Virus record (IMG/VR): IMGVR_UViG_3300036800_000527
Location: 1 to 21,915 of that record
From: a virus
Length of the DNA: 21,915 nucleotides
Strand: one strand, 5' to 3'
Shown: positions 1 to 6,221 of the stretch, piece by piece
Position numbering within the stretch: the first letter of the stretch is position 1
Layout: the number at the start of each line of letters is the position of its first letter
The notes under the pieces: generated by a model
Databases searched by the model: none
The model's input: the letters and a program-made list of their open reading frames with translations, nothing else
Told to the model about the DNA's origin: nothing
Made by a program: the position numbers and the translations under genes

Positions 1-39
1 TCCACGTCTGCAAATGTTTTCTCTTCTAGGTGGGACGGC

Positions 40-54
40 GTTCGGATTCCGAAC
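40..54. other. 15 bp inverted repeat, possible operator
   Basis: Two perfect 6 bp arms, GTTCGG and CCGAAC, surround a 3 bp centre (ATT). The site lies about 105 bp upstream of the small zinc-ribbon gene. It could be a protein-binding palindrome, but a 6 bp inverted repeat also arises by chance. The rest of positions 1-158 shows no gene that I can support. Confidence 0.2.
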
Positions 55-158
55 GATGGTGCTTCGCATTTCAACGACAGTAGAGGTTGGCCGGTAGTTC
101 CCTTAACGCTTGCCGATGGGGCGAGCGTGGTTGTGTACATTCGAGCGAAAGGCATCCA

Positions 159-299
159 ATGCGTCTGCTAAAAGCAATCGGGTTTACTTTCTCGATGATG
201 GTATACGGCACTATGATCGCTTGTAAGAAGTGTAAGCGGTCTTTCGATAAAGTAGCCCACAACGGCTATTGCCCGTTCTGCGGGGAGAACAATAACTGA
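159..299 (+). CDS. Small zinc-ribbon protein
   Basis: The predicted product is 46 residues. Its C-terminal half has two CxxC pairs (CKKC and CPFC) about 16 residues apart, the usual layout of a zinc ribbon that binds one zinc ion. The N-terminal part (roughly residues 2-20) is hydrophobic and could be a membrane segment or simply upstream read-through. I chose the ATG at 159 because GAAAGG lies about 7 bases before it; a shorter form starting further in would still keep the ribbon. The gene is convergent with the minus-strand gene ending at 325, with only 25 bp between them. Function unknown; the ribbon is seen in the sequence, its partner is not. Confidence 0.45.
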   Translation: MRLLKAIGFTFSMMVYGTMIACKKCKRSFDKVAHNGYCPFCGENNN

Positions 300-324
300 T
301 TTTCATTTCGGAGGGCTGACGATT

Positions 325-816
325 TCACTCGGAATCCCTTGCTTTCGATTTCCTCGGCTCGTCACGGATGATCTGGACGATGCGAGTCAGGATCGCCTTG
401 AGGCGTGGGGGAAGGTATTCCGGCAACGTGTCGCGGGCCGGGGTTTTCTTATTCGTGACGTTCAGCAAAATTCCGAGCATTCCCCAATCCTCGTCCTTGA
501 TGATCTGTGCTGCGTCCTCAATGTCCTCGGACTTGATTAGAACCTTTATCAACTCATGTTGAAGTCTGAGAGCGATGCTGACGTGCATCAGGTTCCCCAT
601 TGCTTCGGCAACGGCCTCATCGGTCAGGTAAACGCAACCGGAATCCGGGTTGATCGTGATCGTCCCATCTTCGGTAATCGAGAACCCCCATTCGTTTTCT
701 CGTTCGCAACCGGGAAGGCCGTTTAGTTCCAGAACGTCGGCGACTGAGTAGACCTCAAATGTCATGGCAGGATTGTAATCGGATCCGCTGGCGGGAAGAA
801 ACGCAAGGTTTGACAC
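325..816 (-). CDS. Protein of unknown function
   Basis: An open frame encoding about 163 residues, not recognised as any family. It is mixed alpha/beta in character: a beta-rich first half with WGFSITEDGTITINPDSG, then a helical second half and a basic, charged C-terminus (DEPRKSKARDSE). I chose the GTG at 816 because AGGA sits 9 bases upstream, inside the end of the 87 bp repeat. An ATG at 765 has no clear ribosome binding site but remains possible. The frame also stays open through the repeat to a GTG at 876. It runs in the same direction as the phage late operon and would directly follow it if the plus-strand cassette were removed, so it may be a phage gene cut off from its operon by the insertion. 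Confidence 0.55.
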   Translation of the reverse strand: MSNLAFLPASGSDYNPAMTFEVYSVADVLELNGLPGCERENEWGFSITEDGTITINPDSGCVYLTDEAVAEAMGNLMHVSIALRLQHELIKVLIKSEDIEDAAQIIKDEDWGMLGILLNVTNKKTPARDTLPEYLPPRLKAILTRIVQIIRDEPRKSKARDSE

Positions 817-820
817 ACCC

Positions 821-907
821 TGCCGTCCTGATACCGTTCGTTCGTCGGCGTCGATGCGGCTAAGGTATCCCCCCACCTACTGCCAGCGTCACGCCGACTT
901 TTTCATT
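821..907. repeat. Direct repeat copy 1, 87 bp, left border of cassette
   Basis: This matches positions 3181-3270 at about 80 of 90 aligned columns (7 mismatches, 3 single-base gaps), in the same orientation. The right-hand 35 bp is almost identical, ending in CGCCGACTTTTTCATT. On the plus strand, arms GTCGGCGT (844-851) and ACGCCGAC (891-898) form a perfect 8 bp inverted repeat followed by five T, and AGGT/ACCT can pair inside the loop, so the element could act as a plus-strand terminator. On the minus strand it carries the likely ribosome binding site of the 325-816 gene. It could also be a recombination site. Confidence 0.85.
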
Positions 908-957
908 GGCGGGCGAAAGATATTGCACGTCTGCGAGTCCTCCTTTGGGAGCCTGCG

Positions 958-1503
958 ATGGGTTGGGAAGCCACACTCCGGAAACGGCTAGATGAGGTTG
1001 AAGGGAAACCGTCTAAAGGGGTGGCCGTGTCGATCAAAGTGCGCATAATGGGCGGATGCTTTCACCGGCAACACTCCCCGGAAGCGTATCGGATCATCGA
1101 CCACGCTCTAAGTGATTTCCCTCCTGCCGATGGTCGCTTTGAAGAGCATGAAACCGGCCCCGAACTTCTCGTGCTTTTCGGCCTGACTACGGCAGGGTTG
1201 GTGCTGACGAAGAGCGTTATTGATCTCGTCACAACGATTATCAAAGCACGTTCGGAAGGGCAGAAAAAGGGAGATCATCCTCGTGATTCCATTGAACTAA
1301 TCGTCCGGGGTTTTGACACCGAAGGGAAGATGTTCGAGGAGAAGGTGATGAGGATCAACGCCGGGGAGGATGTCGCCCGTGCGGCGGTCGAAAAAGCACT
1401 CGGCATCGGATTACAAAAGCAATCCCCGGTGAAGAAACAGAACGTGCTGACCTCTCCGGTCAAGGCGTCAACAAAGAAGAAGAACCGGAAGAAGAAGAGA
1501 TAA
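958..1503 (+). CDS. Cassette gene 1: unknown protein with a hydrophobic helix and basic tail
   Basis: This 181-residue protein opens the five-gene plus-strand cassette. A first beta-type region (residues about 23-60) is followed by a hydrophobic, membrane-like helix near residues 70-93 (LLVLFGLTTAGLVL is its core). Then comes a second beta stretch (SIELIVRGFDTEG), a helix, and a Lys/Arg-rich tail from about residue 155. The layout of beta segment, hydrophobic helix, beta segment vaguely resembles the EACC1-type small domains of bacterial conflict systems, but that is a weak impression, not a match I can demonstrate. The ATG at 958 has GGGAG about 6 bases upstream. The next gene starts 8 bp after its stop. 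Role unknown. Confidence 0.7.
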   Translation: MGWEATLRKRLDEVEGKPSKGVAVSIKVRIMGGCFHRQHSPEAYRIIDHALSDFPPADGRFEEHETGPELLVLFGLTTAGLVLTKSVIDLVTTIIKARSEGQKKGDHPRDSIELIVRGFDTEGKMFEEKVMRINAGEDVARAAVEKALGIGLQKQSPVKKQNVLTSPVKASTKKKNRKKKR

Positions 1504-1511
1504 CGTGTCCC

Positions 1512-2258
1512 ATGCCGCAAACCCTTCCCCTGTTTGGTCGCTTTGCCTCTCTCATTCGTGGGCTGCCGGGACGCGATTTAGTCGAGTCCGATCTCGTCCC
1601 CTTCAAGTTAGCCAGCGGTGACTCGGTGGAGATTTTCTATGCTCCATTCGACTGGTTGAACCTTTCGGCCCGCGTCGTTATTTGCGGCATCACGCCGGGC
1701 CGTAACTCCATGTTGTTGGCGTTGAAAACTTCGGCGGCTGCTCTGCGGGCTGGTGCGTCCCATGAGGATGCGGCCCGCAAAGGCAAGCAGACGGGTTCGT
1801 TCTCGAACATGCGGAAGAACCTTATTTTCCGTCTCGATGCAATCGGCGTTCATGTCGCTCTCAAATTGGATTCCACGGCCCGTCTATTTTCCGACCGCGC
1901 GGACCTTCTTCACACCACGTCGGCAGTTTGTTATCCCGTGTTCAAGGATGGCGAAAACTACAACGGATATTCGCCTCGCCTTTCGCGTCACCCCCTTCTA
2001 AAGAGGTTCATCACCGAATACCTGACACCTGAAATCGTTCAATTTCCTCGTGCGATCTTCGTCCCCAACGGGCCTGCCGTTGCTGAGGCGCTTCTGATGG
2101 CGGGTGTCGATGAGCGGCGATGTCTCTGCGGATTCCCTCATGCGTCGAATGGTCCCGGCGCAAAGGATCGAGCGGCTAAATTTGAACAGGAACGTGAACA
2201 GATGATGAGCAAGGTGGCGGCATGGGCTTCGGGTAGCGATCTGATTTCGGAAGGGTAG
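1512..2258 (+). CDS. Uracil-DNA-glycosylase-superfamily protein
   Basis: The 248-residue product carries the landmarks of the UDG fold. These are a motif-A-like GITPGRNSM after a hydrophobic strand (residues 59-67), a central TTSAVCYPVF segment (135-144), a FVPNGPAVAEAL strand-turn-helix (183-194), and GFPHASNGPG (207-216) in the place of the motif-B loop that reads into the minor groove. Family members remove uracil or other modified bases from DNA, leaving an abasic site. No iron-sulphur Cys set is evident. Motif A lacks the acidic residue of classical UNG, so the target base cannot be named. A glycosylase attacking modified phage DNA (as Brig1 does) is a conceivable role. It is the second gene of the cassette, 8 bp after gene 1. 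Confidence 0.75.
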   Translation: MPQTLPLFGRFASLIRGLPGRDLVESDLVPFKLASGDSVEIFYAPFDWLNLSARVVICGITPGRNSMLLALKTSAAALRAGASHEDAARKGKQTGSFSNMRKNLIFRLDAIGVHVALKLDSTARLFSDRADLLHTTSAVCYPVFKDGENYNGYSPRLSRHPLLKRFITEYLTPEIVQFPRAIFVPNGPAVAEALLMAGVDERRCLCGFPHASNGPGAKDRAAKFEQEREQMMSKVAAWASGSDLISEG

Positions 2259-2268
2259 AATCTCCGAA

Positions 2269-2586
2269 ATGAGACCTAATGATCCTTCACGGGTCGAAAG
2301 CTTTGACCTCCGACAATTGGCCGAAGGTAAAAAGTTAGGATTGCAGCCGCTTCACGTTATTTGCTATGACCACGAAATGAATCGAGGCACTTCCGAGGGA
2401 GTTTCTCTTATCGTGTTCGTACGTTTCGTGCCACGGGTGGGAGAGTCAATCTGTTTGGAAGATGGCACTCTTTGCGAAGTTGAAGAGGTTTATCATAAGG
2501 CTCGTCGGCTTCCGAACAAGCTGGTTGAATTGGTGGCCACGGTTGGGGCATTTCGCATTCCGCGCACCAAGATCGCTGAGGCGTGA
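2269..2586 (+). CDS. Cassette gene 3: small beta-type protein, function unknown
   Basis: A 105-residue protein. The centre (residues about 44-75) reads as alternating beta strands with tight turns: VSLIVFVRFVPRVGE, then ICLEDGTLCEVEEVYHK. That suggests a small beta barrel of the kind often found in short phage and Planctomycetes-like accessory proteins. No catalytic motif was recognised. It starts 10 bp after the UDG-like gene and ends 3 bp before gene 4, so it is almost certainly co-transcribed. The ribosome binding site is weak, with AAGGG only at a long distance, so translation may depend on the gene before it. Confidence 0.65.
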   Translation: MRPNDPSRVESFDLRQLAEGKKLGLQPLHVICYDHEMNRGTSEGVSLIVFVRFVPRVGESICLEDGTLCEVEEVYHKARRLPNKLVELVATVGAFRIPRTKIAEA

Positions 2587-2589
2587 TTC

Positions 2590-3018
2590 ATGGGCAAGGG
2601 TGGTCGAATTCTCGCGGCGGTCGCACTCGCGGGCTTTTCCGTCGCCTTCTCGTGGCGATACCTCCAAACCTACGGACGTGCCGAACAATCTTCTGGTCCA
2701 GTTTCATCGCCCGTCGTTCCGGCGGCGAACGATCCCCACTTCCGTGAATCGCTCGTGTCGAACATGGCCAAAGAAATCACCGGGGCCGTGATGCGATACC
2801 GTTCCGATCACGGCGAGTTTCCCCCGGTCGATGGGTTCTGGACGGCCATCGGGATAGCTCCCCTCCACAACCCTTTGAACGGCAGTGACAAAGTGGTCCC
2901 GATGTCGTCGGATCGGGATGCGGACTACAGCGCCGTAGGGTGGGTATATTCAGAACGTGGCGGCGTGGTTTTTCCGGGCGTGGTCTTCAATGCCTCTCGG
3001 CCTGCCACACAGCCATGA
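2590..3018 (+). CDS. Membrane-anchored pseudopilin-like protein
   Basis: The 142-residue product has an N-terminal transmembrane segment (about residues 6-22, ILAAVALAGFSVAFSW) after a short basic start, then a linker rich in Pro, Ser and Val. The globular domain has helix ITGAVMRYRSDHGEFPP (about 64-80), then NPLNG and a strand region with WVYSERGGVVFPG. That order (helix, Tyr-Arg-x-x-x-Gly-x-x-Pro-Pro, an NPLN loop, a final W-x-Y strand) resembles the C-terminal domain of GspG-like type II secretion pseudopilins. There is no clear prepilin peptidase site, so it may be a permanently anchored relative. Fourth gene of the cassette; its stop overlaps the next start. Confidence 0.6.
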   Translation: MGKGGRILAAVALAGFSVAFSWRYLQTYGRAEQSSGPVSSPVVPAANDPHFRESLVSNMAKEITGAVMRYRSDHGEFPPVDGFWTAIGIAPLHNPLNGSDKVVPMSSDRDADYSAVGWVYSERGGVVFPGVVFNASRPATQP

Positions 3019-3176
3019 TGATCTTGTGGATTATCCTCTCGGGCGTCGTGGCTCTCCTAGGGTGGGGCTGGCTGGTCGGTCGTCTGCTCGGCCTCGATGA
3101 CGGTCCCCCTCCGGGCTGGGACGATTACCCTGTCGATTCGGAATGGCCGGTCGATTGGGACCAATTCCCCGAATAA
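3015..3176 (+). CDS. Small membrane protein with acidic tail
   Basis: A 53-residue product beginning at the ATG that overlaps the previous stop by four bases (ATGA), which points to coupled translation. Residues 2-25 form one very hydrophobic helix (ILWIILSGVVALLGWGWLVG). The rest is short, acidic and rich in Pro, Trp and Asp (PPPGWDDYPVDSEWPVDWDQF). It probably sits in the membrane with the acidic tail in solution, and could partner the membrane-anchored product of the gene before it. No known family was recognised. The frame is open further upstream (from 2940), but that part lies inside gene 4. The right-hand copy of the direct repeat begins 4 bp after the stop. Confidence 0.6.
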   Translation: MMILWIILSGVVALLGWGWLVGRLLGLDDGPPPGWDDYPVDSEWPVDWDQFPE

Positions 3177-3180
3177 TCAC

Positions 3181-3270
3181 TGCCGTCCTGATACGGTTCT
3201 TTTGTGGGCGTCGATAGCGTCTAAGGTTTTCCCCCCCACCTACTGCCAGCGTTACGCCGACTTTTTCATT
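3181..3270. repeat. Direct repeat copy 2, 90 bp, right border of cassette
   Basis: The second copy of the 821-907 element, same orientation, about 89% identical. It fills the whole gap between the stop of the last cassette gene (3176) and the stop of the minus-strand phage gene (3269-3271). The plus-strand end again reads ACGCCGAC followed by five T. Its left pairing arm has one changed base compared with copy 1, so the stem is weaker here, but AGGT/ACCT inside the loop is kept. The position directly after a convergent gene pair suits a terminator, and the paired direct orientation suits a recombination scar. Both readings are inference. Confidence 0.85.
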
Positions 3271-3568
3271 ACTTCTCGAAGGCAAGAGGATTCTTGATAA
3301 TTTCCTCAAGCTTCGCAATCTTCTGCCTCGCAATCCGGATGATGTACTCGCTTGCCTCTGCGCCGCTCTGAAACACTTCCTCGACTTTGCATCTCTTCGT
3401 CCGAAATCCCTTCGGATTGACCCTGCTTTGAACGTCCAAAGAAACCGGTTCGGTCCAATTTGTCGGGTCCACCCCGGTCACCGTCCCTTCCCAGATCGAA
3501 GGTAATTCAGAATATTCGCTCCACATCACAACAATTACTTTTTGCTTCGGCTGGATGTGCTTGTCCAT
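3269..3568 (-). CDS. Small protein of unknown function, end of late operon
   Basis: A 99-residue protein starting at the ATG at 3568, which has AGGAAAGAG just upstream; the longer open frame to 3778 is GC-rich read-through overlapping the neighbouring gene. The first half looks like a small beta barrel (VIVVMWSEYSELPSIWEGTV), the second half a charged helix (ASEYIIRIARQKIAKLEEIIK). This is the last minus-strand gene before the cassette; its stop codon lies at the very edge of repeat copy 2. Function not recognised. Confidence 0.65.
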   Translation of the reverse strand: MDKHIQPKQKVIVVMWSEYSELPSIWEGTVTGVDPTNWTEPVSLDVQSRVNPKGFRTKRCKVEEVFQSGAEASEYIIRIARQKIAKLEEIIKNPLAFEK

Positions 3569-3620
3569 TGGCTCTTTCCTTTTCCTCGCTCGCCATTCTA
3601 ACGGCGACGTGGGCGGGGTT

Positions 3621-3854
3621 CTAGCTCGTTGCCCGCTTGGCACGGCTACACCCACAGTCTTTGGGCTGCGAGGTCGTCGGAAACAATCCGGGGGCGGGCG
3701 GCTGCTGCCGTTCCTCCGCTTCAAACTTCCCCTTCGGACAATTCCCCTGCCGGGCATGCTCGATAATGTCCACCCCATCGACGGTACAGGCGCATGGTCC
3801 GTTGCATGCGGCCTGCCTCATGGGGCATCGGTGGCATACGTGGATATTTAACAA
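3621..3854 (-). CDS. Small Cys-rich protein, putative metal binder
   Basis: A 77-residue product. It has CHRC near the start, then ACNGPCAC, a region DGVDIIEHA, NCPKGKF, a Pro-rich linker and CGC near the end, about eight Cys in all. The CxxC and Cx3CxC groupings suggest zinc or iron binding or disulfides. The only start that keeps the first CxxC is a TTG at 3854 overlapping the previous gene's stop, with GGGAG about 9 bases before it; starting at the internal ATG would lose the pair. The spacing after the Cys-rich tail protein suggests translational coupling. Function unknown; possibly linked to maturation of, or contact with, its Cys-rich neighbour. Confidence 0.6.
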   Translation of the reverse strand: MLNIHVCHRCPMRQAACNGPCACTVDGVDIIEHARQGNCPKGKFEAEERQQPPAPGLFPTTSQPKDCGCSRAKRATS

Positions 3855-4429
3855 GGCGTCACGCTCCCGGTTCCCCCGGTCCCGAGCGTGTAAATCGTCG
3901 GCCCGGTCCCCGCACAACCGCACGTCGTCAAGGCGTTGTTCACGGTGAAGGTGACGCAACAGGGCGTGGTCGTGTAGGTCGCATTGAAGAGAAGAATCTG
4001 ATTGCTGGCGTCGGTGATTTGAAGTTTGAATTGCGTGGTGCTAGTCCTGACAAGCTGAATTGCAAAACCGAACCCTGCGCTTCCGCCCGTGCATGTCGTA
4101 CTCGCGTACTCCGTCCCTGTGGTCGGAACGGACGGGGAAAAGCACGTCCACGCGCATGACCCGTTACGGCTCAAAAGATACGTCCCGTTGATGGTGCTGC
4201 CTGCGGTGATTTGCATCGACAGGCCAGTTGCGGGACAACTGACACACCCGGCGCAGAGCGTGATTCCCGCAAAAGTGACGTGGTATTGTGTGGGCGTGTC
4301 GCCCAGCGTGCAAAGCGAGCATGCCGTACCGCTGATACAGGCGCATCCGGCGGCGCAGCAGCACGCTGAATTGAATGCAATCCCGCCCCCAGCTTTCCAG
4401 AGGATTCCCGCCCCCGATTTCCAGTACAT
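3848..4429 (-). CDS. Cys-rich putative tail or adhesin protein
   Basis: About 193 residues with 18 Cys (close to 9%), many clustered: CCC, CxxxC and CxxC groups in the first 60 residues, a later CC pair, CGC, and a Cys as the last residue. Between them the sequence is rich in Thr, Ser, Gly and short beta strands (FKLQITDASNQILLFNATY), typical of phage fibre or adhesin domains. I start at the ATG at 4429, five bases after AAGGGG; a GTG two codons upstream (4435) is possible. It is the third gene after the tape measure, where tail-tip and host-binding proteins lie. Receptor binding is inferred from place and composition only. Confidence 0.7.
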   Translation of the reverse strand: MYWKSGAGILWKAGGGIAFNSACCCAAGCACISGTACSLCTLGDTPTQYHVTFAGITLCAGCVSCPATGLSMQITAGSTINGTYLLSRNGSCAWTCFSPSVPTTGTEYASTTCTGGSAGFGFAIQLVRTSTTQFKLQITDASNQILLFNATYTTTPCCVTFTVNNALTTCGCAGTGPTIYTLGTGGTGSVTPC

Positions 4430-4438
4430 TCCCACCCC

Positions 4439-5164
4439 TTAGCAGGTCGAACCCGTGTAGATCGTGGTCCATCCGCTCTTCGTTCCGGCGTCCAGAACCA
4501 ATTGCGTTTGGGTCTTCACCTGTAGCTGTTGCGACCCATCGACTACCTGAAAGTCCGTTATGTTCGTGACGACGGTTCCGGTCGGGCGCTCCTGAGCAAC
4601 CGAATACAGGTGAACGGTTCCTCCCGAATCGCAATAGGCAATGCCGGGGCTTTTCGCGGACGGGGTGATGTACTGACAGTTTGAGTAACGGGTCACGTCG
4701 GGCGTCAGACTGCTGGCGATTACATCGGTCCCCGTCTCGTCGTAAACCGTGTAGGTGAAGCTGCACGTCGTTCCCGCCGACATGCTTCCCGCAATCCCCC
4801 CGGAAACGGAAACCTTCACCGGGAAAATCTCGGCTGGCGTCTTAAATTGATAGATGTTGTTGCCGACGTAGGTCAACCAAACGAAAACATTCATGGGGCA
4901 CGGAAAGGCGTTGGCTTCGTAAGCGTTGGCGGTTCCTGCTGGCGGTGTACTGCCGGGCCAAACGGTGGGCACGCCCGATGAGTTGACGTAATATTTTGTC
5001 CACGAATAAGCGGCGGGCGTGGCTCCATTCGATGCCGTTATCTTGACAAGAAATTCGGGCAATGAACCACGGCGATAATCTTCGGGCGATGGCAAATGCG
5101 TTACTTTTTCCGTGGTCCGCACGGCTTGCCCGATACGCTGAATGTCTTTTCGTCCAAACATCAT
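4439..5164 (-). CDS. Putative tail-tip protein
   Basis: A 241-residue, largely beta protein (segments such as FPVKVSVSGGIAGSM and CSFTYTVYDETGTDV) with six Cys, one of them the final residue. Its ending (TTIYTGSTC) recalls the end of the next protein (PTIYTLGTGG through to TPC), suggesting related C-terminal modules. The N-terminus is helical and charged, starting MMFGRKDIQRIGQAVR. An AAGGGGG ribosome binding site precedes two adjacent ATG codons. Position between the large post-tape-measure protein and the Cys-rich protein supports a virion role at the tail tip; no enzymatic motif is visible. Confidence 0.7.
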   Translation of the reverse strand: MMFGRKDIQRIGQAVRTTEKVTHLPSPEDYRRGSLPEFLVKITASNGATPAAYSWTKYYVNSSGVPTVWPGSTPPAGTANAYEANAFPCPMNVFVWLTYVGNNIYQFKTPAEIFPVKVSVSGGIAGSMSAGTTCSFTYTVYDETGTDVIASSLTPDVTRYSNCQYITPSAKSPGIAYCDSGGTVHLYSVAQERPTGTVVTNITDFQVVDGSQQLQVKTQTQLVLDAGTKSGWTTIYTGSTC

Positions 5165-5170
5165 TCCCCC

Positions 5171-6220
5171 TTACGTGAACGGATTGACCGGCACGCCTAT
5201 GCCGCTCCAACTTGCTCCGTTTAACACCTGATACCCGGCGGGCGGTCCTGCTGGATAAATGATGGCGGCACTTCCCCCATTCGTGGTTCCGTCCCCGTTC
5301 AACAATCCGCCCGATGCGTCAAGAAATACCGGCCCATAGACGCCTGTAACCGGGTCTGTGTAGTTGATGATTTTGCCCGTGCCACTGTCCTTGTAACGAT
5401 AACCGTAATTGAACGGCTGGAAGTTCCATGTCAAACCGTCGTTCCTAAATTTCATGGGAACGGTGATTCGCCAATACTGAATCAGCGTCCCCGAATAAGT
5501 CTCAAACGTTTCCTCGGCAGTGATTTTCCCGATGACGCCTGAGTAAGCGGCCTGCCCCCATATCGCTGCGGAATTCGTCGTGAAGCTGTACGTCTGTGCC
5601 GTCGCCATTGGATTGCTGCTGACGTTCCACGAAACTTGTAGCTCGCATCCGGGCACGTAGAATTCAGGTAGATTTTCGTAGAAGTCCCCCACCGCATTGA
5701 CGATGGGATTTCCATTCACGTCTTGCCTGCGAACCTCGGTAAGCTCGATGCCTCCACCTGTTACGATGGCCGGTCGTGACAATGGCGATAGGTCCAAACG
5801 ATCCGGTGTAATCGGGCTGAAAGTTGCGACGTAACGAAACACTCCCGGCGATGCCGTGGTGCCGTTTCCGCCAAACCAATTTATTGCGGTGTGCGAGCAA
5901 TAAACGAGTCCTGATGCTCCTGACGCATAATCCCCGTACCACGGAAAGCCTAAGGTGCTCGCTGATGCTGTCAGATAGATAGGATCAAACGTCCCGACAT
6001 ATTGGGCGTTGTACGTAACGACAATCGACGTTCCAACATGGTCGGTTGATGTCGATATACTTTCCACTCGGATGCTGCCCGAGGTGATTGTGAGGGGCGG
6101 CGTCCCTGACAGCATTATTTTGGGCTTTAGTTCGCGGTGCTTTTCAAGATAGGCTTGCAAGCCGTCCCATGTGTTTCGGGTGAAACCAAAGTCTTGTTTT
6201 CTTACTTCGATTTGATCCAT
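5171..6220 (-). CDS. Large beta-rich tail protein
   Basis: A 349-residue protein immediately after the tape measure (2 bp beyond its stop), the place of distal tail or baseplate hub proteins in siphophages. After a short helical N-terminus (about residues 1-32) the sequence is mainly beta, rich in Thr, Ser, Gly and aromatic residues, as in phage structural proteins. Examples are WYGDYASGASGLVY and IQYWRITVPMKFRNDGLTW. I do not recognise a named family. Distal tail or hub function is inferred from gene order alone. Confidence 0.7.
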   Translation of the reverse strand: MDQIEVRKQDFGFTRNTWDGLQAYLEKHRELKPKIMLSGTPPLTITSGSIRVESISTSTDHVGTSIVVTYNAQYVGTFDPIYLTASASTLGFPWYGDYASGASGLVYCSHTAINWFGGNGTTASPGVFRYVATFSPITPDRLDLSPLSRPAIVTGGGIELTEVRRQDVNGNPIVNAVGDFYENLPEFYVPGCELQVSWNVSSNPMATAQTYSFTTNSAAIWGQAAYSGVIGKITAEETFETYSGTLIQYWRITVPMKFRNDGLTWNFQPFNYGYRYKDSGTGKIINYTDPVTGVYGPVFLDASGGLLNGDGTTNGGSAAIIYPAGPPAGYQVLNGASWSGIGVPVNPFT

Positions 6221-6221
6221 T

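Noticed and set aside
40-54. TTCGGATTC near the left end as a tRNA T-arm
   Set aside because: The flanking bases do not form an acceptor or T stem and no anticodon arm is visible.
821-3270. The repeats as integron attC sites
   Set aside because: A repeat right after the last stop recalls gene cassettes, but I see no GTTRRRY/RYYYAAC core sites at the ends and no integrase in the window.
3181-3270. The right repeat as a prophage attachment site
   Set aside because: There is no integrase, no tRNA gene, and the matching copy lies only 2.3 kb away on the non-phage side, so it would not bracket the phage region. A third copy outside the window would reopen this.
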